Positions 1-8,952 of a stretch of DNA of 61,923 nucleotides are shown in pieces. The DNA comes from Candidatus Poribacteria bacterium. Lineage in GTDB: Bacteria; Poribacteria; WGA-4E; WGA-3G. The DNA lies in assembly GCA_022825665.1 (NCBI GenBank), contig JAJDWI010000058.1:1-61923 (forward strand), in the 5' to 3' direction. The notes under the pieces were generated by a model. The model was not told where the DNA came from. It searched no databases and saw only the letters and a program-made list of their open reading frames with translations. Positions within the stretch are counted from its first letter, which is position 1, and every line of letters begins with the position of its first letter. Position numbers and translations under genes: made by a program.

Positions 1-1
1 G

Positions 2-91
2 TCTGATAGTGAAGCCATCAGAAGTCTATATAGAGAGATTGCCACAGATTTCAGCAAAAGTCAAGGACTTTTTCAACAATGGAGACGTTAG
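2..91 (+). CDS. C-terminal tail of an unidentified protein (cut by window edge)
   Basis: A plus-strand frame is open from the first bases of the window and stops at a TAG at 89-91. The 29 residues are hydrophilic and protein-like (it ends FQQWRR), unlike the other frames here, which hit stops within a few codons. The gene faces a minus-strand small gene, so the two would converge. No family can be named from such a short tail. It could also be a chance open frame. Confidence 0.35.
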   Translation, partial: SDSEAIRSLYREIATDFSKSQGLFQQWRR

Positions 92-274
92 CCGTTCTAC
101 ATCCCAAAGCTAAAGCATTGGGTTTTGAACAGAACGTTTGATAAGAAGCAATCCCATTCATCGGCATCCGCATGTGAGAAATCATAAGCATAGGCGTGCG
201 CAATGTGTTCATAGTGGTATTCATGTCCATCGTAATCGTGCATGTTCGCGCCGCCAACAATTTGTGCAGTTGCA

Positions 275-444
275 CTACAATGGCTCAGGAACTTTGCCGG
301 GGGACAGGTGTTTGGGATCACCTGTCCACTTCCACTTTGCTTCGAGATCATCATCCCACTCACCTCTCCACTCTCCGCGTGGATTATCCCCGGTCCCATC
401 TGGAAAATACTTGTAATCTTCGCGTGCAGTTAGCCAAAAGCCAT
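275..444 (-). pseudogene. Small hypothetical gene with a one-base frameshift after the start
   Basis: A strong ribosome binding site (AAGGAGG) precedes an ATG at 444, but the ATG frame stops after four codons. If one T is restored in the TTTT run next to the start, the frame continues for about 55 codons (FWLTAREDYKYFPDGTGDN then a Trp/Glu/Lys-rich stretch) to a TAG at 275-277. The peptide is acidic and protein-like. It lies 10 bases downstream of the membrane-anchored gene at 455-1207 and probably shares its transcript. The missing base may be a real mutation or an assembly error in a homopolymer. The function is unknown. Confidence 0.45.
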
Positions 445-454
445 TGTTTCCTCC

Positions 455-1207
455 TTATGGTGGTGTGAGTCCTAAGAACTCGTAAGGATCAATGCCCCCT
501 TCTTCGTAAGGGACCAATTTGATATCCGGTGGTATATCTGCTTCGGTTAAATCATCATCTTCGCCTCTGCTGAATTTCGCTTCTTTAATGGCGCGTAGGC
601 GGTCACCATCATCTGGGTGACCAGTACTTCCTGCGATATACCTATATTCACCGAACGGTGTGTTTTCTGTTTCCCATCGAACATAGCGAATACCTTTGAT
701 AATTGGGTATACCTTGCCATATTTCATACCAGCACCTCTTACGTCTATACCTTGTGAAATCAGTTTTATCCGCACACGTTTGAGCAGTTCATGATTAGCG
801 GATAGGTTATTCCATGTTTTCTTAGGTGTGCCTCTCCATCCTGGTGGCAGAGGTGGATAGGGTCCGAATCCGTAAGGTGAAACAGGCACGTCTGCGTCTG
901 TTTTCTCAGGCGATGCTACCTTTGGGGAGTTGTTGTCTATCTTCTCTGACACAGTACCGGCAGAATTAACTGCCTCTTTGGTAGGCGTAGTTTCCATAGA
1001 GGTGGTGTGTGGTGACTCTGCCTGCCTAATTGATGGGGAAGTTTTAGTCGCTTTTTGAAATGCTTCCCATTGCTTCTGCGTTTCTGCTGCCTCTTGTTTA
1101 TAAGTGCCAATCTCATGCTGAAACCAGAAGTAGCAGCCTATACCGAAAACAATCAGGAAACCAAAACCACCAATAAACCATTTACTGGTAAGAATGTCAC
1201 GAAACAT
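455..1207 (-). CDS. Single-pass membrane-anchored hypothetical protein
   Basis: This is a protein of about 250 residues. The frame opens further upstream, but the ATG at 1207 is preferred because GGAGG lies nine bases before it and the protein then begins with a short charged N-terminus followed by one hydrophobic helix (roughly residues 9-29, GGFGFLIVFGIGCYFWF). A coiled, Gln/Glu-rich stalk and a Ser/Thr/Pro-rich linker (about residues 35-110) lead to a globular C-terminal half with Trp- and Pro-rich segments (YPPLPPGWRGTP). The topology suggests an inner-membrane anchor with a periplasmic or surface domain. I do not recognise a family. The frameshifted small gene follows it directly. Confidence 0.75.
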   Translation of the reverse strand: MFRDILTSKWFIGGFGFLIVFGIGCYFWFQHEIGTYKQEAAETQKQWEAFQKATKTSPSIRQAESPHTTSMETTPTKEAVNSAGTVSEKIDNNSPKVASPEKTDADVPVSPYGFGPYPPLPPGWRGTPKKTWNNLSANHELLKRVRIKLISQGIDVRGAGMKYGKVYPIIKGIRYVRWETENTPFGEYRYIAGSTGHPDDGDRLRAIKEAKFSRGEDDDLTEADIPPDIKLVPYEEGGIDPYEFLGLTPP

Positions 1208-1634
1208 AATTGACCTCCATATATGTTTAGAACATATACAGGAAATGTGTCTTTGATTTGACATGTCATTTCGGTCAAGTTAACTGAATATATACTTCAA
1301 AATTCAGACAAGATTGCCATGTATGTATATTTTTTGATTAGACATTATAACAAATAAATCGTTAATTTTAGTTGGTCTCTGTTAAACTGGTATCAATCTA
1401 CAATCAGTATATTGAATACCTTGTACTGTTAAGACTGATTTTTAGGTGTAAAAGGGTGCATAAAATGAAAAATGACAAACATGATAAAATTACTTCAAAC
1501 TTGAGCAGTACTTAGGAAGTTAACATCACGGCAAACAACACTCAGAACTTTAGTATAAAAAACAATCGGAACATTTCGTCCGGACGCACGCAAGTTACGG
1601 TAAAATTCGTAATTCCTTTTACACACTTTGGTAG

Positions 1635-1690
1635 GTTCGGTTAGGAAACCGAACTTGTATAAATAATGCGGTTAGAAACCGCACCTGCCA
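1635..1690. repeat. REP-like palindrome pair (GGTTAGGAAACC core)
   Basis: GTTCGGTTAGGAAACCGAAC is a 20-base palindrome at 1635-1654. A second, slightly degenerate copy (GCGGTTAGAAACCGC, followed by ACCTGCC) starts near 1667. The same core recurs at about 8669, 8953, 57565, 58055, 61114 and 61144, the last two beside a RAYT transposase gene. Confidence 0.8.
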
Positions 1691-1879
1691 CGGAGTGTGA
1701 ACATATTTTTGGACTTCACTATAAACATGCGATAGTGAGTGTCAATGATTCCGTATTGTTACTATAGTTTGGACAGTTATATTATGATTTATGTTGGGCA
1801 TTCAAGGATTCTCTACTATTTGCGAGTTTTCTTAGAAATCGTAACTCGTAGAAAAGGATGTTTTATACATATCTGAACA

Positions 1880-1942
1880 GCCCCAGCGGGGCGGAATGTG
1901 TATAGAACAAGAAACTCCCAGACATAAAGCCCCAGCGGGGCG
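1880..1942. repeat. Two copies of a GC-rich palindrome
   Basis: GCCCCAGCGGGGCG occurs at 1880-1893 and again at 1929-1942, in the same orientation, with unrelated sequence between. It resembles the CACCAGCGGTGCG units at 8817-8890, so it is probably a member of the same intergenic repeat family. Confidence 0.65.
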
Positions 1943-2123
1943 ACAGGTGGAAAACTGGAGGAAAGTGTTCAGCGGCATAATCACGGAACATGTTTGGTTT
2001 ACACAAATATAGATTAAACTTCAGACCTTGATGTTATCAAACCCCTCTGACTTAATCATTATTATTTCTAATCTAAAAAATTGGAAATTGGTAAAATTTT
2101 GATGAATTATAATAGATTACACC

Positions 2124-3875
2124 CTAATTCTGTAAATAGGGTTTATACTTTAGCACGCCATCTGCATCAGTAAAACGGAGGTATAATGCCCACGTCCAAC
2201 TGTTCTGCTCAACACTGCATACTACCTCATTCCATCCAGCCTTCAACTGACACGGAATAGTATCTGCATCTGGGGTTATACGACGATAGACCCGCTTTCT
2301 ATGGATTTCTGTTCCATTTAGCCAAACAGTAACAGTTTCATCACTGCCTAATAACATTACTGTATCCATTGCTTTAGGGGTATAGACATAAGTAACCGCG
2401 TATCCAATCACGTTTGTGTTCATTCCAATGTTTGACCGTAAATCAAGCAGACCGCTTCGTCTTGTCTCTACTTCACGCCATTGAATAGTTTTACCGTCAA
2501 GACCTATGTAGGTTTCGTTCAGATTTTGTGGGTTGTCAGGGGAAATTGATGAGACTATCTTATTAGCACCTGCCTTAGGAAACGGACCTAACACCATGTA
2601 TCGTTGAACAAACGGAGAAGCATGTAATATCTGATATGAATCAACACCGATTTTGTAACCTGTAGACTCGGTTGATTTGCTAACACTTTTCAAGATGATA
2701 CTGTTATCTCCTTGATTCAAGGGGACTACACCAAATTTCACCAACGTTCCAGCAATCAATTCAGGATTGTAATAATCAAAAGGCTGTCCGACTGTCGTTC
2801 CGTTAACAGATAGTTCTGCAAGTCCATATTCAGGTCCGCGAGTCATGATGGCACTGATTTGATATAGGTTTCTATAGGGAACTCTAATCTTTTGATGGAC
2901 TTCAGCCCCAGCAGCATTAGCATTCAATGCGACATGTCCACCGTCAATATCTATTCCCGCATCACGATAACTCTCTAACTTATACCCATTCGATTCTTGT
3001 TCAACTAACAACGATACTGCTGATTCCGTATTCTTAGGCGGTATTTTCCACGTTTTCTCATACCAAAATTGAGGCAGTGAATAGACATCGCGCGCTTCGT
3101 TTGTCAGATAGAGATTGTACCCTTCAAAACAGATTGCTTCACCTTGAAAGTTGTGTCTTAATTCCCAAGGTTGACTTACTATCGCATCTGATAAGTTTCC
3201 AGCAACATTATACACCCAAAGAGAATTATAGGTACAGACAGCAAGCCGCTTACCATCCGAAGAGATACCCGCACCTGTAACCAGTTTTGCATCTGTAAAC
3301 TCACCAACCTGTTCCAATACCTGTTTTTCCCCTGCTTTCAATTCAGGAAAACGGTATAGCACTGCTTGTGATTGTTCTTTAGAAACAATATAAGGCATTC
3401 CATCAGCAATAAACAAGCCTTCCGCATCAACATTATTATCAGGATAACGATACGGATATTTTGCGATGACATCCGCTTCTGTGTCCGTATTTGGGTTCGG
3501 TTCTTTTATAACTGAAACATTTAGATTAAACCGCATTCTGCTATTGTTGCCGATGTCGCCAATCCAGAGTTGTCCTTTGTCGTCAATACCAAGTGCTTCC
3601 CAATCGAAATTTCGTATGCCATTTATTTTGATTTCTCTGATTAATTCACCATTTCGCTTTGTTGCGTAAAGTACCGCAGGATTGCCCGAGTCGTTCAACG
3701 TCCAATACACACCTTCAAATTGTCTACTTGCAACAATTCCAGAACTCTCACGGATATCGGCATGTGTATATTTTCCAGCAGGTTGCCACGGAGGAGTCCC
3801 AAACGAGGCAGGTTCTTCAGCAATGGTGATTGAGACTATGAGGAAGATAAGAAATGTGGAGAGGAGTTGTTTCAT
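2124..3875 (-). CDS. Secreted beta-propeller-like protein with C-terminal beta-sandwich
   Basis: The 583-residue protein starts with a classical signal peptide (MKQLLSTFLIFLIVSITIAEE). Residues about 25-275 carry repeating segments of the type ESSGIVAS, YWTLNDSG, WEALGIDD and LWIGDIGNN, which suggests a beta-propeller resembling extracellular esterase-like or phytase-like propellers. The C-terminal part (about 290-583) has two jelly-roll-like stretches (LSVNGTTVGQP; WLNGTEIHRK) typical of carbohydrate-associated sandwich domains. It is probably exported. Its substrate is unknown. AGGAAG precedes the ATG. It lies 34 bases downstream of the Gfo/Idh dehydrogenase on the same strand, so the two may be co-transcribed. 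The domain reading comes from motif look only. Confidence 0.75.
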   Translation of the reverse strand: MKQLLSTFLIFLIVSITIAEEPASFGTPPWQPAGKYTHADIRESSGIVASRQFEGVYWTLNDSGNPAVLYATKRNGELIREIKINGIRNFDWEALGIDDKGQLWIGDIGNNSRMRFNLNVSVIKEPNPNTDTEADVIAKYPYRYPDNNVDAEGLFIADGMPYIVSKEQSQAVLYRFPELKAGEKQVLEQVGEFTDAKLVTGAGISSDGKRLAVCTYNSLWVYNVAGNLSDAIVSQPWELRHNFQGEAICFEGYNLYLTNEARDVYSLPQFWYEKTWKIPPKNTESAVSLLVEQESNGYKLESYRDAGIDIDGGHVALNANAAGAEVHQKIRVPYRNLYQISAIMTRGPEYGLAELSVNGTTVGQPFDYYNPELIAGTLVKFGVVPLNQGDNSIILKSVSKSTESTGYKIGVDSYQILHASPFVQRYMVLGPFPKAGANKIVSSISPDNPQNLNETYIGLDGKTIQWREVETRRSGLLDLRSNIGMNTNVIGYAVTYVYTPKAMDTVMLLGSDETVTVWLNGTEIHRKRVYRRITPDADTIPCQLKAGWNEVVCSVEQNSWTWALYLRFTDADGVLKYKPYLQN

Positions 3876-3909
3876 TTGAGAGTACTTCCTTGAAATATAT
3901 GTATAATTA

Positions 3910-4986
3910 TTATTGACTTGTTGAGTCAGATGTTAAAAATTCATTGAACACTTTCACAGGTTTCCCTGTTTCAATCGATTCCCATGCAGCAACACCTACA
4001 GCAATAGATTTCGCACCATCAACCACATTCGGAGACGGGTCTAAATCGTTTTCAAGACATTCCTGAAAATGTCGCATATAACGAATCACCGTTTGTCCGT
4101 GTCCATAAACACTCGTGTCAACTTCAGGGGGACACGCCATCTCAAAGGGTTCTCTCGCAGACATTTTATCAAGCATGAGTTTTACCTGACCACCTTTATT
4201 ATCCGTAAAGTCGCCAATCATAGTACCCTTACTACCGTAAATAGATACCTGCATCATCGGCATCGGAGGATGGACAATATCGTATAGACCCATCGCTCTT
4301 GCGATTTGTCCGTTTTTGAATTTCAGATTGAGGAAGAAGTTGTTTTTGATAGGATATTCAGGTGTGAGTGTGCCTTTCGTGCCATACGCATGGACTTCAT
4401 CAACATCACCGAGAAAACAACGTAATATGTCAACAGGATGCACAACACCACCAAACATCAGGTCTTGTGGAACTTGTAACCTCCACGGTGTAAAATCATA
4501 GACCTCACGCATGTCATGAACATAATACGCGTCTGCCACCATGATGTCACCTAAATCACCATCGTCAAAGAGTCGTTTCATCGTTAAAAACTGAAGGTCA
4601 AATCGCATGGTCTGTCCCACGAGGAATTTGACACCGTGTTGACGTACTAAGTTCACTAAACGTTGTGCATCTTCTAAGGAAGTAACCATAGGCTTTGTAC
4701 AGACTATGTGTTTTCCTGCTTCAATCGCAGCGATGCAGTGTTCAGCATGGAGATGGTCTGGGGAATATATCGCAATAACTGAAATGTCGTCTCGTTGTAC
4801 TAATTCTCTGTAATCAGTTGTCCAAAAATTAACACCGATCTGTTTAGCGTAGTTTTCCAAGACATCTGGACGATTCGCACAGATACCGAGAAGTTCGTAA
4901 TTCAGATCCGGCACATTCTTAAGCAGTGTTGCCGTTGAACCCATATTGGTCGGATTGATTCCAATTACACCTAATCCTATTGCCAT
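3910..4986 (-). CDS. Gfo/Idh/MocA family NAD(P)-dependent oxidoreductase
   Basis: The 358-residue protein has the N-terminal Rossmann fold of this family (GLGVIGINPTNMGS, then the segments around DDISVIAIYSPDHLHAEH) and the hallmark lysine in KHIVCTKPM, where the usual EKP reads TKP. The C-terminal half (VADAYYVHDMREVYDFTPWR; HPVDILRCFLGDVDEVHAYG) matches the substrate-binding alpha/beta domain. Family members oxidise or reduce sugars, inositols or related polyols in the cytoplasm; the substrate here cannot be told. AAAGGAG lies well placed before the ATG. The neighbouring secreted propeller protein suggests a role in carbohydrate use. Confidence 0.9.
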   Translation of the reverse strand: MAIGLGVIGINPTNMGSTATLLKNVPDLNYELLGICANRPDVLENYAKQIGVNFWTTDYRELVQRDDISVIAIYSPDHLHAEHCIAAIEAGKHIVCTKPMVTSLEDAQRLVNLVRQHGVKFLVGQTMRFDLQFLTMKRLFDDGDLGDIMVADAYYVHDMREVYDFTPWRLQVPQDLMFGGVVHPVDILRCFLGDVDEVHAYGTKGTLTPEYPIKNNFFLNLKFKNGQIARAMGLYDIVHPPMPMMQVSIYGSKGTMIGDFTDNKGGQVKLMLDKMSAREPFEMACPPEVDTSVYGHGQTVIRYMRHFQECLENDLDPSPNVVDGAKSIAVGVAAWESIETGKPVKVFNEFLTSDSTSQ

Positions 4987-5136
4987 ATTATATCTCCTTT
5001 GATTGATATAATCATATCATGAATTAGTCTGATTGACAAGTTATCAGTATCATAAGGCAGGTCGGTCATCAGAATAAAGTTGTCTACCTAACTCAGATAT
5101 GATATACTTCTACCAGATTTCTCTACCTAACCTGAT

Positions 5137-6861
5137 ATGATGAATAATAATAACAAACCCCAACAAAACACAGAGATATTCCAACGGACAACAACCGCAA
5201 TTAAGCACGGCATAGACTTTTTGCTTAAGCAACAGCAAGAAGATGGAAACTTTGAGGGACAACTCTCAGCAAGCACGTTTCCTTCTTGTGCGTTTGCATG
5301 GATTCAACTTGCACAAGGTAAAACCCCAGAAACGGATTTGGTTGACTGGTTCATAAACAATCAAAACGAACAGGGCGCATGGGGATTGGATGCTGCAAAT
5401 CAGTCTAATCCCGAATCCACGTTGTTTGTCAGGTTGATATTGGAACAGGTTTGTAAAATTACTTCCACCGAAAGACTTGAGCAAACAATTTCACGTATCC
5501 CACACAACCCACTTGACCTTGCTTTAGTCAAGCTTGCTTACGCAGCATTCAATCAATTTGACTGGAATAGATTGACTGTTCCAAAAAGTGCGTTACCTTT
5601 GATGAAAATCATGAAGAAGATAGCGCGCATACCAATGTTGCAGGCTGTTTTGAAACCACCAAGAAATAAACTTCCGCCAGTAGATATGTTCAACACCTCT
5701 CTATTTGAGGAACTGTTTATCGCTGAACAACACACGTTAGTACCAGTATTTATTTTGATTGAATTGAATACAAGTAGACGTGACAATATGATTGATGCCT
5801 TGCTGACGTGGTTGAAATCACGAGTATTGAGTGATGGCAGTTGGTTCCGAGTAAATTACATCACCGCGCTTTCGGTCTTAGCACTCATTGAGTTAAACAA
5901 GAATGAATATGATGATCCAGATATACCAGATTTAATTAAAAAAGGGATAGAATGGCTACGTGCTACACAGAATCCTGACGGCGGTTGCAGAGAAGCATTG
6001 AACCTAAATATTTGGGATACTGCCCTAAGCATAATCGCTTTAACAGAGATTGATGCAGAATATAATGATAGTACGGAGATTATCCAGAAAGCAGCGCAAT
6101 GGCTTGTTGAACATCAAAATGACGATGGAGGTTGGGCATTTTCTGGATTGCGTGACAGCACACTTCCAACCGATGCAGATGACACCGCTTTAGCAACGCT
6201 CTCCATCATTCGTGCAAAATTGGAATCCGCTGAGGCTAAGAAATCCATTGAACGCGGAATTGAATGGTTAAAGCAGAATCAAGGGAAAGATGGAAGTTGG
6301 AGTACATATCAGCCCGGACGGGGAGATGTTGGATGTGTTAGCATTACAGCACATGCTATTGAGGCATTATTAGCGTCCGGCAACAATCAAGATTATATTA
6401 CTCGTGGTGTCCAATGGTTATGTTCAAACATAAAGAATGAAGGTTATTGGGATGACCTATGGTTAGCAAAACGCACTTACGGAACCGCTTGTGCACTGAG
6501 TGCCCTCGTAAAAGCAGGATTTGCAGAGGCACCGGAGATTGAAAAGGGTGTTCAGTGGTTGGAACAGACACAAAATGCAGATGGTGGATGGGGTGAAGAT
6601 ATGTTTGGTCATCCCTCAGATAGCACAGTGGAACAGACAGCATGGTGCACCTATGCACTTCTAATTGTCAATAGTGAAAGTCAAGCTGCTAAAAATGGTA
6701 TTTCGTTTCTCCTCAAACACCAAAGAGATAACGGTTCATGGCAAGAGAGTTGTGTCGGAATTTATTGGGAGGTAATTGGGGGTTATAGCGATCCGATATA
6801 CGCCTCAGTCTTTCCTATCTTAGCACTGAATCAGTATATCAGGAATACCGACTTACAGTAA
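5137..6861 (+). CDS. Squalene-hopene cyclase-like class II terpene cyclase
   Basis: The 574-residue protein is built from alpha/alpha-barrel repeats with many QW-type motifs (QQQEDGNFEGQ, QNPDGGC, HQNDDGGWAF, QNQGKDGSWS, QNADGGWGED, HQRDNGSWQE). The class II catalytic motif DxDD is present as D346-A-D-D349 in a TDADDTALA context, so acid-initiated cyclisation of squalene or a related polyprene is likely. It is somewhat shorter than typical squalene-hopene cyclases (about 630 residues), mainly in the N-terminal half. The start is unclear: two ATGs sit together at 5137 and 5140 without a good ribosome binding site. A glycosyltransferase follows nine bases later. The product could be a hopanoid or another triterpene. 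Confidence 0.8.
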   Translation: MMNNNNKPQQNTEIFQRTTTAIKHGIDFLLKQQQEDGNFEGQLSASTFPSCAFAWIQLAQGKTPETDLVDWFINNQNEQGAWGLDAANQSNPESTLFVRLILEQVCKITSTERLEQTISRIPHNPLDLALVKLAYAAFNQFDWNRLTVPKSALPLMKIMKKIARIPMLQAVLKPPRNKLPPVDMFNTSLFEELFIAEQHTLVPVFILIELNTSRRDNMIDALLTWLKSRVLSDGSWFRVNYITALSVLALIELNKNEYDDPDIPDLIKKGIEWLRATQNPDGGCREALNLNIWDTALSIIALTEIDAEYNDSTEIIQKAAQWLVEHQNDDGGWAFSGLRDSTLPTDADDTALATLSIIRAKLESAEAKKSIERGIEWLKQNQGKDGSWSTYQPGRGDVGCVSITAHAIEALLASGNNQDYITRGVQWLCSNIKNEGYWDDLWLAKRTYGTACALSALVKAGFAEAPEIEKGVQWLEQTQNADGGWGEDMFGHPSDSTVEQTAWCTYALLIVNSESQAAKNGISFLLKHQRDNGSWQESCVGIYWEVIGGYSDPIYASVFPILALNQYIRNTDLQ

Positions 6862-6870
6862 TGATAAGAT

Positions 6871-7542
6871 ATGATTTCAGTTATCATTCCAATTCTGAAC
6901 GAAGCGAAGATATTGGAAGAAACACTCACTCGTCTTCAACCGCATTTGGAGAACCATGAACTTATTATTGTAGATGGAGGAAGTACTGACGATTCTGTAC
7001 GTATTGCTGAAAGGTATGGGAAAGTTGTTTTATCTGAACAGGGACGTGCGAAACAGTTGAATGCTGGAGCGGCAGCAGCGACGGGTGACATCCTTGTTTT
7101 TTTACACGCAGATGTCCAACTTGAGTCAGAAGCATTCAAAGCCGTAGAGTCGACGTTGTCTTCAGGTTATGTAGGTGGTGGATTCCTTCAAAAAATTGAC
7201 GGGAAAAGCCTGCTATATCGTATAATAGAAATCTCGGCAAATATGCGTGGCAAATTTCTAAAGGTATTTTACGGAGATAGCGGTATTTACGTGCGGCGAG
7301 ATGACTTTCAACATATTGATGGGTTTCCTGATGTGCCAATTATGGAAGAAATGGGTTTTTCCAAGGCGTTACGGAAGTTAGGTAAAACGAAGATGATCAA
7401 ACCTCGTATTCATATATCGGCAAGACGATGGGAAAAGAATGGCATCGTCAGAACAACTGCAATAAACTGGTTTATTACGTTGCTCTACTTTATGGGGTTT
7501 TCATTGGAACGAATTGCGGTGTTGTATCGGGATATACGGTAA
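6871..7542 (+). CDS. Family 2 glycosyltransferase (TIGR04283-like)
   Basis: The 223-residue GT-A fold begins ISVIIPILNEAKILEETL, followed by LIIVDGGSTDDS and the metal-binding region FLHADVQL. GRAKQLNAGAAAATGD is typical of the small glycosyltransferases annotated as arsenosugar or rSAM/selenodomain-associated transferase 2 (TIGR04283). A hydrophobic C-terminal segment (WFITLLYFMGFSLERIAVLY) suggests membrane association. It starts nine bases after the terpene cyclase stop, so co-expression is likely, and a role in glycosylating the triterpene product is an attractive but unproven inference. A hairpin at 7549-7576 ends the unit. Confidence 0.85.
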   Translation: MISVIIPILNEAKILEETLTRLQPHLENHELIIVDGGSTDDSVRIAERYGKVVLSEQGRAKQLNAGAAAATGDILVFLHADVQLESEAFKAVESTLSSGYVGGGFLQKIDGKSLLYRIIEISANMRGKFLKVFYGDSGIYVRRDDFQHIDGFPDVPIMEEMGFSKALRKLGKTKMIKPRIHISARRWEKNGIVRTTAINWFITLLYFMGFSLERIAVLYRDIR

Positions 7543-7548
7543 GAAAAA

Positions 7549-7576
7549 GTGGGAACAGTAAGACAACTGTCCCCAC
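7549..7576. terminator. Hairpin between convergent genes
   Basis: GTGGG-A-ACAGT pairs with ACTGT-C-CCCAC around a short loop, seven bases after the glycosyltransferase stop and 19 bases before the end of the convergent gene at 7596-8342. There is no long T tract on the plus strand, so it is called a terminator from position and stem strength only. Confidence 0.5.
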
Positions 7577-7595
7577 GATTGGTTGATGAGATAAT

Positions 7596-8342
7596 TTAAC
7601 GAACAGTTTTGATATGTCCCCAAGTTGTAGACAACTTGTTTTTAGCGTGAACATCCAAACTTGCATTTTCTGATAACCAATTCGTAATGAATTCTGCCAC
7701 ACCGATACCGCGTGGGTCTGTCCCTATCCAATCAGGTGTAGCCATTTGCCACATCGCAGCAATCATACCGAACCCATCTTTACCTGCCTCTTTGCTGATA
7801 GCTACTGCTGGATCCGCATTATCCGCGTTCTCTTGTGCAAAAACAACTACATCCCAGTTTGAATTGGCAAACTGTTCAACATGCCAAGGGCGGATTGATC
7901 GGAATGCCTTCAGTGAAGGGATATATTTTTCACCCAATTCGGTAGGAACTTGATTACCTGTTCCCCGTTCATTGAATGTTAACCCAGGGATATCAAAAAC
8001 GTTAGCAGCACCGGCTGGTCCATTATCCGCACTCCTGACTCCACCTTCATAACTCATGTAGAAAATCCAGTCAGCTACGCTAATAACAACATTTCCTTCC
8101 TCAATGAAGTTTTCCACATTGGAACCGTCCGGTTTTGCATTCGGAAACGGATATAATGCACTTGGTGCTGTTCCACATGCCAGGAGAATAACATCTTGCT
8201 GACCATTACCAGTGTGTTCTTTACACCATTCTGCCAGCGGAGAACCATCACCTTTTTCATCACCATCACCAAAGTTTTCAATGCTATTGAAGAGTCCTTT
8301 GACTCCGGCGTGGTTCAGAACCGTTTCTGTATTCATTTCCAT
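7596..8342 (-). CDS. Hypothetical protein, possibly glutamine-amidotransferase-like fold
   Basis: The 248-residue soluble protein has no signal peptide. It contains DVILLACGTAPSALYPFP, NFIEEGNVVISVADWIFYMSYEGG and DVVVFAQENADNADPAVAIS, a spacing that recalls class I glutamine amidotransferase/ThuA-like flavodoxin folds in which a long-range GNVVISVADW strand lines the pocket. No catalytic triad can be pointed to, so this is a weak fold guess. It ends 53 bases from the convergent glycosyltransferase. Upstream is a long repeat-bearing spacer. The first ATG (8342) is taken; a second in-frame ATG lies two codons in. Confidence 0.65.
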   Translation of the reverse strand: MEMNTETVLNHAGVKGLFNSIENFGDGDEKGDGSPLAEWCKEHTGNGQQDVILLACGTAPSALYPFPNAKPDGSNVENFIEEGNVVISVADWIFYMSYEGGVRSADNGPAGAANVFDIPGLTFNERGTGNQVPTELGEKYIPSLKAFRSIRPWHVEQFANSNWDVVVFAQENADNADPAVAISKEAGKDGFGMIAAMWQMATPDWIGTDPRGIGVAEFITNWLSENASLDVHAKNKLSTTWGHIKTVR

Positions 8343-8470
8343 TGTCTATAATACTTCTCTTATGGAGATAGATATTGGTTCTATATAGTCTCCATAGCGA
8401 ATATGAATTTGTTTATAGTATGCGACCTATATTGAGATTCCCCGTGTGGTCGCGGTTTGATTATGGGGAT

Positions 8471-8510
8471 TACCTGATTTTTAGGATATGGTTATGGTTA
8501 AAATCAGGTA
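8471..8510. repeat. Inverted repeat with 11-bp arms
   Basis: TACCTGATTTT (8471-8481) pairs with AAAATCAGGTA (8500-8510). It lies about 130 bases upstream of the minus-strand gene start at 8342 and has no T tract, so it could be an operator or a repeat rather than a terminator. Confidence 0.55.
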
Positions 8511-8659
8511 TTGTTAGTATTTTGCTAAAATATCAAATTTTACAAAAAATGTCAAGAACTAATAATATCAGGTCTATTTAGTTTTATGTTCACATTCCCT
8601 GGTAGGTGCGGTTTCATGAAGATTAGGAATTTAATCAGGTAATTTTCAGTTCCTTGTAG

Positions 8660-8689
8660 CGTCCGGTGCGGTTAGGAAACCGAACCATA
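8660..8689. repeat. REP-like palindrome
   Basis: GGTGCGGTTAGGAAACCGAACC contains the GGTTAGGAAACC core seen at other intergenic sites in the window; the outer arms are imperfect. Confidence 0.7.
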
Positions 8690-8725
8690 GGCATCAATTT
8701 AGTGCGTAACGTTGGTGCTTATGAT

Positions 8726-8890
8726 ACACCTTTCGCCCCTCTGGGGCTTGCTGTTAGCAGGATTAACGTTTACTATACACCTTTCGCCTCTACGAGGCTT
8801 TAGGAAATCGTATCTCAGCACCAGCGGTGCGGAAGGTGTGTAGCACCTAATACAACAAAAACCCAAAGCACCAGCGGTGCGAAAGGTGTG
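8726..8890. repeat. Two direct and two inverted copies of an ACACCTTTCGC-type unit
   Basis: ACACCTTTCGCCCCTCTGGG (8726 on) and ACACCTTTCGCCTCTACGAG (8777 on) are followed by two reverse-oriented relatives, AGCACCAGCGGTGCGGAAGG (from 8817) and AGCACCAGCGGTGCGAAAGG (from 8867). Each unit contains its own small GC palindrome. The arrangement looks like a composite intergenic repeat. Confidence 0.7.
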
Positions 8891-8952
8891 AAGTCTGAAA
8901 TCGGTCGGACAAGGAACTACCACAAGAGACTTGTTCTTAAATCGACGCTTAT

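Larger units (their letters stand above)
1208..2123. other. Gene-poor spacer with dispersed palindromic repeats
   Basis: No open frame here looks like a protein. The spacer is AT-rich and holds two REP-type palindromes (1635-1690) and two copies of a GCCCCAGCGGGGCG palindrome (1880-1942). Promoters for the minus-strand gene at 455-1207 should lie in its left part, but I could not pick one with confidence. Confidence 0.6.

Noticed and set aside
97-399. 100-codon minus-strand frame with a His/Asp/Tyr-rich stretch
   Set aside because: It overlaps the better-supported frameshifted gene with a strong ribosome binding site, has none of its own, and its His-rich part can be explained by repeated CAY codons in one frame only.
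1627-1690. Possible CRISPR or terminator pair
   Set aside because: The two palindromes are unequal, spacing is not regular and there are only two; REP elements fit better.
8699-8923. 74-codon minus-strand frame with repeated RRGERCI-like strings
   Set aside because: It is a translation of the ACACCTTTCGC intergenic repeats; such strings are common false genes in repeat-rich genomes.
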